Shown here one piece after another: positions 1 through 7,442 of a DNA stretch of 64,000 bases (positions within the stretch are counted from its first letter, which is position 1; each line of letters starts with the position of its first letter). The stretch spans positions 124,001-188,000 of the forward strand of contig NZ_QDKM01000002.1 in the NCBI RefSeq assembly GCF_003076755.1. The letters run 5' to 3'. The notes beneath the pieces were generated by a model. It was not told where the DNA came from and ran no database searches. It saw only the letters and a program-made list of their open reading frames with translations. This DNA comes from Pararhodobacter oceanensis (GTDB taxonomy: Bacteria > Pseudomonadota > Alphaproteobacteria > Rhodobacterales > Rhodobacteraceae). The translations under genes and the position numbers were made by a program.

Positions 1-405
1 TTTTCGCTCGATGCCTTCGAGGGACGCTGGCGCGGTGAGGGCGGAATGGTGCTGAATGCCGAGCCCGAGCAGAGGTTTCGCTGCCGAATTCGCCTGCGCG
101 CGATTGATCCGGGGCAGTCGTTCTTCACCGGCCGTTGCGCCACCTCGCAGGCCGCGCAATCCTTTACCTATATGCTGTTCGAGACCAGCGACGGCGGGCT
201 GCGCGCCGAAAACACCGCCTCAGTCGAGAGCAATCTACCAGCGGTGATGCAGGGCCAAGCCAGCGAGGGATTGCTGCGGCTCCACGCCGAGGAGGATGCG
301 ATGTTCGAGTTGCAATTGACCGCCGGCGCGCTGCAGTTTCGCATTGAGGGCGAGGGCGATCAGGGGTTCGCGCGGGGCATTGCGCATCTGACCCGCAGCG
401 AGTGA
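1..405 (+). CDS. C-terminal part of an unrecognised protein (5' end outside window)
   Basis: The reading frame is open from the first base and ends at a TGA at 403-405, so this is the last 134 residues of a protein that starts upstream. A Met at base 46 exists but the frame before it (reading FSLDAFEGRWRGEGG) looks coding and continuous with it, so I treat the entry as partial. The visible part has alternating hydrophobic residues suggestive of a beta-rich fold, and the FEGRWRGEG start is reminiscent of small beta-barrel ligand-binding proteins. I do not recognise the family. It lies 163 bp upstream of the RNase D gene on the same strand. Confidence 0.6.
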   Translation, partial: FSLDAFEGRWRGEGGMVLNAEPEQRFRCRIRLRAIDPGQSFFTGRCATSQAAQSFTYMLFETSDGGLRAENTASVESNLPAVMQGQASEGLLRLHAEEDAMFELQLTAGALQFRIEGEGDQGFARGIAHLTRSE

Positions 406-436
406 AATCCGGCCCAAATCCGGCCCAAATCCGCCC
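405..436 (+). repeat. Short 11-bp direct repeat, about three units
   Basis: The unit AAATCCGGCCC occurs at 405-415 and 416-426, with a truncated third unit at 427-436, beginning at the stop codon of the upstream gene. It has no hairpin or T-run and may simply be replication slippage. Confidence 0.5.
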
Positions 437-568
437 TAGCCCCACTTTTACGCCGCGTCACCAGAGCCGCGCAGGGGGAAATCCACGGTTTCGCTGGGCT
501 GGTATTTCGCCAATCATCGCCCTATAGCGAAATTGGCCAGCGGAATGACCCCGCGCAATTGAGGTTTT

Positions 569-1732
569 ATGAATATCATCACCACGACCGAGGCGCTTGC
601 CGCGCTCTGTGACGAAGCCGCCGGTGAGCCCTATGTCACCCTCGACACCGAGTTCCTGCGCGAGCGCACCTATTACGCGAAACTCTGCCTCGTGCAGATG
701 GCGCTACCCGGCACCGGACCCGAGCGCGCCTATATCATCGACCCGCTGGCCGAAGGACTGTCGCTTGAGCCGCTGTTCGCGCTGATCCGCAACCCCGATG
801 TGGTCAAAGTGTTCCACGCCGCGCGGCAGGATCTGGAGATTTTCTATATCGACGGCGGGGTGATCCCCGAGCCCCTGTTCGACACCCAGATCGCGGCGAT
901 GGTCTGCGGCTTTGGCGAGCAGGTCGGCTATGAGACCTTGGTGCGCAAGATCATTCGCGCGCCTTTGGATAAGGGCTCGCGGTTTACCGATTGGTCGCGC
1001 CGCCCGCTGAGCGATGCACAACTGGCCTATGCGCTCGATGACGTCACCCATCTGCGGCAGATCTACGAGCATCTCTCGGCGAAGATCCAGAAAACCGGTC
1101 GCGAAAGCTGGGTGGCCGAGGAAATCAAGACCCTGACTACGCCTGACACCTATGTCACCCGTCCCGAGGATGCCTGGAAGCGGATCAAGACCCGCGGCCA
1201 ATCCGGCAAGTTTCTGGCGGTGGTGCGCGAATTGGCACGGTTCCGCGAGGATTTCGCGCAGACCCGCAATGTGCCGCGCTCACGGGTCTATAAGGACGAC
1301 GCGCTGCTGGAACTGGCCTCGACGAAACCGGGTAATCTTGAGGCGCTGAGCCGCTCGCGGCTGCTGCTGCGCGAGGCGCGGCGCGGGGATATTGCCGAGG
1401 GGATTCTGAACGCGGTGAAAACGGCGCTCGAGATGCCGTCGTCGGAATGGCCCAAGAGTAACGGCGATGACGAGCAACTGCAGGTCAATCCGGCGCTGGC
1501 CGATCTGTTGCGGGTGTTGATCAAGACCAAGGCCGATCAATCGGATGTGGCGCAGCGGTTGATCGCTCCGACCTCCGAGTTGGACGCCATCGCCGCGGGC
1601 AAACGTGATCTACCCTGTCTGAAGGGCTGGCGGCATGAGGTCTTTGGCAAGGACGCTTTGCGGCTCTGCGCCGGCGAAGTGGCGCTGACCGCCAAGGGCC
1701 AGCACGTCAAACTGATCGACATTCCGGCCTGA
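569..1732 (+). CDS. rnd: Ribonuclease D
   Basis: A 387-residue 3'-5' exoribonuclease involved in tRNA 3' maturation and stable RNA turnover in the cytoplasm. The DEDDy exonuclease motifs are visible: Exo I LDTEF with D26 and E28, Exo II around HAARQDLE with D88, and Exo III YALDD with Y154 and D158. The C-terminal half (about residues 210-290) is an HRDC-type helical domain that helps bind RNA. The length matches family members of 370-390 residues. ATG at 569 is preceded by GAGG. The gene is monocistronic as far as visible, and the 3' side carries dispersed repeat elements. Confidence 0.95.
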   Translation: MNIITTTEALAALCDEAAGEPYVTLDTEFLRERTYYAKLCLVQMALPGTGPERAYIIDPLAEGLSLEPLFALIRNPDVVKVFHAARQDLEIFYIDGGVIPEPLFDTQIAAMVCGFGEQVGYETLVRKIIRAPLDKGSRFTDWSRRPLSDAQLAYALDDVTHLRQIYEHLSAKIQKTGRESWVAEEIKTLTTPDTYVTRPEDAWKRIKTRGQSGKFLAVVRELARFREDFAQTRNVPRSRVYKDDALLELASTKPGNLEALSRSRLLLREARRGDIAEGILNAVKTALEMPSSEWPKSNGDDEQLQVNPALADLLRVLIKTKADQSDVAQRLIAPTSELDAIAAGKRDLPCLKGWRHEVFGKDALRLCAGEVALTAKGQHVKLIDIPA

Positions 1733-1760
1733 GGCGACGCTCAAGTTAAGCACCAAGGGA

Positions 1761-1883
1761 CGCGCCCGACCCTGGGCGGGCGCTCCTGCTCATGCCACGG
1801 TGCGGTGCTCATACAAGCATCCTTGCCGCTCGAGCATCGAACACCATCGCCACTGCGCCCTCCCGCGGGGAGGGTCGGGGGTG
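1761..1883 (-). repeat. MITE-like element family M, copy 1a
   Basis: A 123-bp unit between the imperfect terminal inverted repeats CGCGCCCGACCCT (1761-1773) and AGGGTCGGGGGTG (1871-1883). Orientation is opposite to the copies at 12.8-13.4 kb and 24.9 kb. It carries the internal CCCTCCC/GGGAGGG palindrome at one end. No coding capacity is evident. It lies in the 527-bp gene-free gap 1733-2259. Confidence 0.7.
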
Positions 1884-1979
1884 CCCACGGGCGGGCCGGG
1901 TGGTGTTGACGTGAGAGCTTGAGCTTTAACTGCTTTTTGCCAATGCGAGCGTTCCAACGCGGATGACTGCGCAAAGGGC

Positions 1980-2101
1980 CGCGCCTGACCCTGGGTGGGC
2001 GCGACTGCCCCTTCATAGAGGCGCGGTGCTCGAAAGCATTGATGTCGGGTGGGCATTGAAAGACATCGCCATGCGCCCTCCCGGGGGGAGGGTCGGGCGC
2101 G
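1980..2101 (-). repeat. MITE-like element family M, copy 1b
   Basis: A 122-bp unit with terminal inverted repeats CGCGCCTGACCCT (1980-1992) and AGGGTCGGGCGCG (2089-2101). It is followed by the palindrome GCCCGTGG/CCACGGGC (about 2103-2121), which also flanks the other well-preserved copies. It sits about 100 bp from copy 1a in the same orientation. I see no credible gene in the surrounding gap. Confidence 0.75.
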
Positions 2102-2259
2102 GCCCGTGGTTGCCACGGGCGGTACTGGTCTTTGGAGGTGAGGAGAAAGCGCTAACTGGTCTGAGTGAAAGAGCACTTTTTCTGAAGGTATGGCGCCGTG
2201 GCTTGCGCCATCCTGTCGAGGGGGCTGTCGGTTAAGCCTCTACCCTATAACCCAAACCC

Positions 2260-2727
2260 TTACCGGCTCGCGCGGCGGCTGTTGGTCTCGCCTGTGACCA
2301 CCACTTGCGAGGTGGTGTCCAGTTGCGCTTGGGTCATCGGATAGGCGGCGACAATGGTGCGGGCGCGCTCCGAGGTGCCGGGCACCGGCTCACGCGGGGC
2401 GGCGGCGACAAAGCGGAAGGTCAGCACCCCGCCTTCCGGGCGGCCGAAATTCTCGGGCACCAATTCGGCATCCCACCAACCGGCGCTGGGCATCAGGGCC
2501 TCGGCGCGGATCAGCGCGCCCGAGGAGGTCGGCTCGATCGACAGGCTGGCGACGCTGGCGACCAGCGCGCGGTTGTCGATTGTATCCGAGGTCTGGCCCA
2601 GCGTCGGCGCCGCCTCTTGTCTGGAGCCGCCGAACCAGTTCATCGGGTTCATCCGCGACTGCCGCACCGAAGAGCAGCCGCTCACCGCCAGAGTGATCAC
2701 CAGTAAAGCCGCCAATGGGGTCTTCAT
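2260..2727 (-). CDS. Predicted outer-membrane or periplasmic lipoprotein, function unknown
   Basis: A 155-residue protein. I start it at the ATG at 2727 because AAAGGGA lies just upstream and the signal peptide then begins correctly (MKTPLAALL...). A longer reading from 2781 adds residues that do not look like a signal sequence. The lipobox is LAVSGC with Cys18 as the acylated residue. The mature part is hydrophilic and ends in a short Thr/Ser/Arg-rich tail. No catalytic motif is apparent. It is divergent from the SufE-type gene with 211 bp between them, which probably holds both promoters. Confidence 0.75.
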   Translation of the reverse strand: MKTPLAALLVITLAVSGCSSVRQSRMNPMNWFGGSRQEAAPTLGQTSDTIDNRALVASVASLSIEPTSSGALIRAEALMPSAGWWDAELVPENFGRPEGGVLTFRFVAAAPREPVPGTSERARTIVAAYPMTQAQLDTTSQVVVTGETNSRRASR

Positions 2728-2938
2728 GCCTGTCCCTTTCCATCGAGCATCGCCCCATGTGGTAGCGCATTGCCCGCGCACTGAAAAGCCCGCTCGCCAC
2801 TCTGTGTTCTCGGGCGCGCTGACGGGAGTTTTCAGCCTGACATATGGCCGCAGTTACGGCGCGGGGCTGGACCTTTGCGGCGCGCGGTTTTAACTCTTGA
2901 GCCAAGCGATGATCACACGCGACGCAGACGGGGGCCCT

Positions 2939-3376
2939 ATGGCGCAGGAAGATTTCGACGAGATTGCCGAGACATTCGAGTTTCTTGACGACTGGGAAGA
3001 CCGCTATCGGCATGTGATCGAATTGGGCCGCGAGCTGGCGCCGATGGATGACGCGCTGAAAGTGCCGGTCAATAAGGTCGAGGGCTGCGCCAGTCAGGTC
3101 TGGCTGTTTCCGACCATCGACGGCAGCGGCCCGCAGGCAACCTTCCAGTTTCTCGGCGAATCCGACGCGATGATCGTGCGCGGGCTGATTGCCGTGCTGC
3201 ACGCGCTCTATGCCGGACGTCCCGTCGCCGAAGTGCCGGGGATCGACGCCGCCGCGCAGCTCAAGCGCCTCGGGCTGGATGAGCATCTCTCGTCGCAGCG
3301 CTCGAACGGGGTGCGGGCGATGGTCGAACGCATCCAGCTGGTCGCCGCCGCGCATTTGAGCGCCGCAAAGGTCTGA
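2939..3376 (+). CDS. sufE: SufE-type cysteine desulfuration protein
   Basis: A 145-residue sulfur acceptor that, in the known family, takes persulfide sulfur from a SufS-type desulfurase during Fe-S cluster assembly. The signature VEGCASQVW is present, with the acceptor Cys at residue 50 of this start. The ATG at 2939 is preferred because of the G-rich stretch GGGGG upstream and because it gives the usual SufE length. Upstream alternatives (TTG at 2897, ATG at 2909) add an atypical extension. No other suf genes are nearby, so partner identity is inferred. Confidence 0.9.
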   Translation: MAQEDFDEIAETFEFLDDWEDRYRHVIELGRELAPMDDALKVPVNKVEGCASQVWLFPTIDGSGPQATFQFLGESDAMIVRGLIAVLHALYAGRPVAEVPGIDAAAQLKRLGLDEHLSSQRSNGVRAMVERIQLVAAAHLSAAKV

Positions 3377-3402
3377 CGTCAGGTTACGCCGCGTGCAGAG
3401 GC

Positions 3403-3690
3403 TTAGGCCTCGCGCAATCTCGCTGAACGCCCGCCGCGGCGTTTCTTCAACAGGGACGCGCGCTCGGGCAGTTGCGCCTTTACCGACGCGCGATCATCGG
3501 CGGGCATTGCCGACCACATGCCGATCTCGTCCAGCGTGCGGTAACAGCCCGCGCAGATGCCCAGTTTCGGATGCATCACGCAGATATTCACGCAGGGGCT
3601 GTCGGTCTCTTCACGAGTCCAAAGCGGGATTTGCGCCGTGTCTTTCATGCCTGAACTGCCCTTTACACTGTCAATTGCAGGGGCCGCCAT
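3403..3690 (-). CDS. DUF1289 family small protein
   Basis: A 95-residue protein with the DUF1289 Cys pattern SPCVNIC followed by GICAGCYRTLDEI, probably a small metal- or Fe-S-binding module of unknown function. I chose the ATG at 3690 because GAGG lies six bases upstream. A GTG at 3702 and an ATG at 3648 are alternatives, the last giving MKDTAQIPLW as N-terminus. It is the last gene of a minus-strand run ccmI-ruvX-DUF1289, 48 bp after ruvX. Confidence 0.8.
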   Translation of the reverse strand: MAAPAIDSVKGSSGMKDTAQIPLWTREETDSPCVNICVMHPKLGICAGCYRTLDEIGMWSAMPADDRASVKAQLPERASLLKKRRGGRSARLREA

Positions 3691-3738
3691 AACGCGCCTC
3701 ACGGCCCTATTTTAGCGCCTGCGTTGCGTGCATTCTGC

Positions 3739-4215
3739 CTATCCGCGACGCAATACGGCCAATCTGTCCAGAAAACCCTGCAAAATGAACCCCGCAGCGA
3801 CATGGTCGATGACCTGTGAGCGTTTCGCCCGCGAGGTGTCGAAATCCAGCAAGGCGCGCTCGGCGGCCACTGTTGACAGGCGCTCGTCCCAAAAGCCGAT
3901 CGGCGCCTCGGTCAGCGCCGAGAGGTTGCGCGCAAAGGCCCGTGTCGACTGGCAACGCGGCCCCTCGGAGCCGTCCATATTCAACGGCAGGCCCAGAATA
4001 AACCCCGCCAGCCCGCGCTGCGCCTCGATCTCCATGAGCCGCGCGGCGTCGAGTTTGAACTTCTTGCGGCGCACGGTTTCCAGCGGGGTCGAGACCGTGC
4101 GGCGCAGGTCCGAGACCGCCACGCCGATGGTTTTCTCGCCCAGATCCAGCCCCGCTACCGCGCCCGAGGCGGGCAGGGCGGCGATGAACGCCTCGGTGTC
4201 GGTGAATATGGGCAT
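3739..4215 (-). CDS. ruvX: Holliday junction resolvase-like RuvX/YqgF (pre-16S rRNA nuclease family)
   Basis: A 158-residue RNase H-fold protein of the YqgF/RuvX family, which is implicated in 16S rRNA 5' end maturation. The N-terminal LDLGEKTIGVAVSD carries the expected acidic residue D24. FILGLPLNMDGSEG and DERLSTVAAE match the family's second and third motifs. It starts three bases after the ccmI stop, so the two are almost certainly cotranscribed. Confidence 0.93.
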   Translation of the reverse strand: MPIFTDTEAFIAALPASGAVAGLDLGEKTIGVAVSDLRRTVSTPLETVRRKKFKLDAARLMEIEAQRGLAGFILGLPLNMDGSEGPRCQSTRAFARNLSALTEAPIGFWDERLSTVAAERALLDFDTSRAKRSQVIDHVAAGFILQGFLDRLAVLRRG

Positions 4216-4218
4216 CGG

Positions 4219-5466
4219 TTACTCCGTAAATCCAAGACGGGCGGCGGCGTCGTCGATCGGGGTCAGCGCCTGTGGTTGGTCGGCAAAGACCATCCGCGCC
4301 TCGGCCCAGATCGCCCGTGCGCGGTCGGTTTGCCCCAAAACGCCCAGCGAGTCGATCAGCCGTGCCCAGTCTTCGGGCGGTCCGCCCATCGCCGCCAGCC
4401 GCTGCGCCAACCCCTCGACCATGCCGCCGATCATCTCCTGCCGCTCGGCGGCGCTGAGGTCGGAGGCGGCGGCAATGTCGCCTTCACTCGGCCCGCGCGC
4501 ACCCTGTGCAGCCAAGGGCGGCAGCGTATAGCGCACGCCTGCCACCGCCGCGAGCCCTTCGAGTTCGGCGCGCAGCACCGGCACCCAAGGCGCATCCGGC
4601 GCGCTGTCTTCCAGCAAGCCCCGCCACAGGCGGAAGGTCAGATCGGGGCGACCGGTCTGGCCGAGGCTCAGCCCCAGATAATAGCGCGCCGCGCCGTTGC
4701 GCGGATCGCGCTGCAGGATTTGCTCGAGCACCACTTCGGCCTCGGGCGAGACGACACCGCCCGCCGCCTGCACCATGGCTTCGGCCAGCCCCAGCATATC
4801 GGCAATCTCGGGGCGGGCGCCCTGCAGTTCGATCACCCGCAGCCAAGCCTCTGCGGCGGCGGCATAATTTCCGACATTGGCCTCATTGCTGGCCAGCAGG
4901 CGATTGCCCTGCAGGTCCTCGGGGCGGTCGGCGACGGCCTCGCGCAATTGCTCCATCAATGCGGCATATTCCGGGTCGATCTCGGGCAGCACGGGGCGCT
5001 CGGGTGAGGTTTGCCATGCGGCTTGCAAGTCAGCCTGCGCGGGACGGGCCTCGCGCATCTCGGCGGCCTCGGCAAAGCGTTGCTGGATCGGCTGGTCGCG
5101 GTAGAGTGGCGCGCCGTGGGTCCAATAAAAGGCCAGCGCCGCCACCGGCATCAACAGCGCCAGCGCAATCGCCACGCCGCGCGCCGCCGCCGGAGAGCGT
5201 TTGACCTCCGCCTGCGCCTGTTTGTCCGCCTCCAGCAGACGCCGCGCGGTTTCGGCCCGCATCCGCTCGGCCTCATCCTCGCTGACCACACCGCGGGCGC
5301 GGTCGCGCTCGATTTCGCGGAGCTGGTCGGCATAGATCCGCATCTCGCGCTTGTCGGCAGGGATGCCCGCCGCCGCTTGCGCGCCGCGCTTGAGCGCCAG
5401 AATTACCAGACCGACCGCGATCAGCGACACGCCCGCCGCCGGAAGCCAGAACGCCAAATCCGCCAT
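4219..5466 (-). CDS. ccmI: Cytochrome c biogenesis protein CcmI (CycH)
   Basis: A 415-residue membrane protein of the Ccm system that binds apocytochrome c and delivers it to the CcmF/H haem-ligation complex on the periplasmic side. A first TM helix (about 4-25), a cytoplasmic heptad-like segment with DQLREIERD, a second TM helix (about 97-115) and a periplasmic TPR-like C-terminal domain are seen. The start at 5466 has a very strong ribosome site (CAGGAGGG seven bases upstream). A longer frame to 5670 is not supported. It is first gene of the minus-strand run with ruvX. Confidence 0.93.
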   Translation of the reverse strand: MADLAFWLPAAGVSLIAVGLVILALKRGAQAAAGIPADKREMRIYADQLREIERDRARGVVSEDEAERMRAETARRLLEADKQAQAEVKRSPAAARGVAIALALLMPVAALAFYWTHGAPLYRDQPIQQRFAEAAEMREARPAQADLQAAWQTSPERPVLPEIDPEYAALMEQLREAVADRPEDLQGNRLLASNEANVGNYAAAAEAWLRVIELQGARPEIADMLGLAEAMVQAAGGVVSPEAEVVLEQILQRDPRNGAARYYLGLSLGQTGRPDLTFRLWRGLLEDSAPDAPWVPVLRAELEGLAAVAGVRYTLPPLAAQGARGPSEGDIAAASDLSAAERQEMIGGMVEGLAQRLAAMGGPPEDWARLIDSLGVLGQTDRARAIWAEARMVFADQPQALTPIDDAAARLGFTE

Positions 5467-5773
5467 GTTCCCTCCTGTATTGCGGCCCACGCATACTGGC
5501 TTGCGGCGCCAGACAAAAGCGAAACCGCGCGCCGCCCCCCCGCGACAAAGCGTGGCATGGCTCATATCCGCGTGATCACCGCCGCGATATATGGCCCGGA
5601 ACCACGGCGCGACCACCCCCGCAGCCGCCCCGCGACCTCCCGCCACAGGCCCCGCAGGGCGAAGTTTCAACCGGTGTCGCTTTTTGTCGTATTGTGCCGC
5701 TTACAGCTATGGTCTAGGCGCGCTAGCATACCATCACCAAGCCAAACGCGGCCCAGGACGGGGAGGAGTCTCG

Positions 5774-7021
5774 ATGAGACGGTATTCGGTATTTGCAATC
5801 GCACGAGAAGCCATGCGCCAGCACAATGGCTGGGACCGCGCGTGGGCCTCGCCCGAGCCGAAATCCCATTACGATGTGATCATCGTCGGCGCCGGCGGCC
5901 ACGGGCTGGCGACGGCCTATTATCTGGGCAAGAATTTCGGCATCAAGAATGTCGCGATCATCGAGAAAGGCTGGCTCGGCGGCGGTAATACCGGCCGCAA
6001 CACCACGATCATCCGCTCGAACTACCTGCAAGACCCCTCGGCGGCGATCTACGAAAAGGCGCGCTCGCTCTATGAGACGCTGTCGCAGGATCTGAACTAT
6101 AACATCATGTTCAGCCCGCGCGGGGTGATGATGCTGGCGCAGACGGAGTCGGAAATCCGCGGCTACCGGCGCACCGAATATGCGAATACGCTGCAGGGCG
6201 TGGAGACGCGGTTCATTGGCCCCAATGAGGTCAAACGGCTGGTGCCGATCATGAATATCCACGGGCCGCGCTATCCGGTGCTTGGCGCGCTCTGGCAACC
6301 CCGCGCTGGCACCGCGCGCCATGACGCGGTTGCCTGGGGCTATGCGCGCGCCTGCTCGGATATGGGCATGGATGTGATCCAGAACTGCGAGGTCACCGGC
6401 ATCGAGAGCGTCGGCGGACAGGTCTCGGCGGTGGTCACCACCAAGGGCACCATCGGCACCAAGAAGCTGGCGATGGTGGTCGCCGGTCATTCGGGGCATC
6501 TGGCCAATATGGCGGGCTTCCGGCTGCCGGTGGAATCGGTGGCGCTGCAAGCGATGGTCTCCGAGCCGATCAAACCGGCGATTGACGTGGTGGTGATGGC
6601 CAACACGGTGCACGGCTATCTGTCGCAGTCCGACAAGGGCGAGATGGTGATTGGCGGCGGCGCGGATCATTTCAACAACTACACCCAGCGCGGCTCGTGG
6701 ATGCATATCGAGGAAACCACCCGCGCGCTGGTCGAGACCTTCCCGATGCTCTCGCGGCTCAAGATGCTGCGCCAATGGGGCGGGATCGTGGATATGACCG
6801 GCGACCGCTCGCCGATCATCTCGAAAACGCCCTTGGGCAATACTTTCATCAACTGCGGCTGGGGCACCGGCGGGTTCAAATCGATCCCCGGTTCAGGCTG
6901 GGCGATGGCCGAACTGGTCGCCAAAGGCGAGCCGGGCCCGCTGGCGCAGGCCTTCTCGCTGGACCGCTTCCGCGAGGGCCGCTTCATCGACGAGAGCGTC
7001 GCGGCGGGGGTGGCGCATTGA
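5774..7021 (+). CDS. soxB: Sarcosine oxidase subunit beta
   Basis: A 415-residue flavoprotein subunit of heterotetrameric sarcosine oxidase, which oxidatively demethylates sarcosine to glycine and passes the one-carbon unit to tetrahydrofolate. The FAD dinucleotide-binding motif VIIVGAGGHG spans residues 35-44. The DAO-type C-terminal part ends with the conserved GWGTGGFKSIPGSGW stretch. ATG at 5774 follows GGAGGAG. The length equals the family norm. It is separated from soxD by 97 bp that contain a dispersed repeat, while soxD, soxA and soxG overlap. Confidence 0.96.
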   Translation: MRRYSVFAIAREAMRQHNGWDRAWASPEPKSHYDVIIVGAGGHGLATAYYLGKNFGIKNVAIIEKGWLGGGNTGRNTTIIRSNYLQDPSAAIYEKARSLYETLSQDLNYNIMFSPRGVMMLAQTESEIRGYRRTEYANTLQGVETRFIGPNEVKRLVPIMNIHGPRYPVLGALWQPRAGTARHDAVAWGYARACSDMGMDVIQNCEVTGIESVGGQVSAVVTTKGTIGTKKLAMVVAGHSGHLANMAGFRLPVESVALQAMVSEPIKPAIDVVVMANTVHGYLSQSDKGEMVIGGGADHFNNYTQRGSWMHIEETTRALVETFPMLSRLKMLRQWGGIVDMTGDRSPIISKTPLGNTFINCGWGTGGFKSIPGSGWAMAELVAKGEPGPLAQAFSLDRFREGRFIDESVAAGVAH

Positions 7022-7045
7022 TCAACACCGTGAGCACTCACCGAC

Positions 7046-7092
7046 TTCATCTTGCCGAAAATACTCCGGGGGTGCGGGGGCTGGCCCCCGCG
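7046..7092 (-). repeat. Intergenic element family R, copy A, with hairpin
   Basis: The complement contains the family core (CCCCCGGAGTATTTTCGGCA followed by AGATGAA), here at 7046-7072, next to a perfect GCGGGGGC/GCCCCCGC stem at 7074-7091. It fills the gap between soxB and soxD. Similar cores occur at 15192, 16216, 27641, 39309, 45002 and 51821. Confidence 0.7.
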
Positions 7093-7118
7093 TTCACCCC
7101 ATTTCAGGAGGGCCTGAC

Positions 7119-7442
7119 ATGCTGCTTCTAACCTGCCCGTGCTGCGGTGTGACCGCTGAGGAAACCGAATTTCACAACGCCGGCGAGGCGCATCTCAAGC
7201 GCTATGGCCCCGGCTCGGATGATGCCGATTACGAGGCCTATATGTTCGCCCGCAAAAACCCGCGCGGGGTGCATTTCGAGCGTTGGCGCCATGCCTTTGG
7301 CTGCGGCAAGTTCTTCCACGCCGCGCGCTGCACGATGACGCTTGAGGTCTTTGGCACCTATTCTGCCCAGACCCTCGCGCCGCCCGCCGAGATCGCCGCA
7401 AAAATCAAGGCCCGCCGCCCCGAATGGGAGGGATACAAATGA
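7119..7442 (+). CDS. soxD: Sarcosine oxidase subunit delta
   Basis: A 107-residue zinc-binding subunit of heterotetrameric sarcosine oxidase. Likely zinc ligands are C6 and C9 (TCPCCG) and H58 and C62 (RHAFGCGKFF), the pattern known for this subunit. The CAGGAGG upstream of ATG 7119 supports the start. The stop codon overlaps the soxA start (ATGA), which implies translational coupling and equal stoichiometry. Confidence 0.95.
   Translation: MLLLTCPCCGVTAEETEFHNAGEAHLKRYGPGSDDADYEAYMFARKNPRGVHFERWRHAFGCGKFFHAARCTMTLEVFGTYSAQTLAPPAEIAAKIKARRPEWEGYK

Noticed and set aside
1963-2235. 90-codon plus-strand frame upstream of the lipoprotein
   Set aside because: It is largely the translated family M copy 1b.
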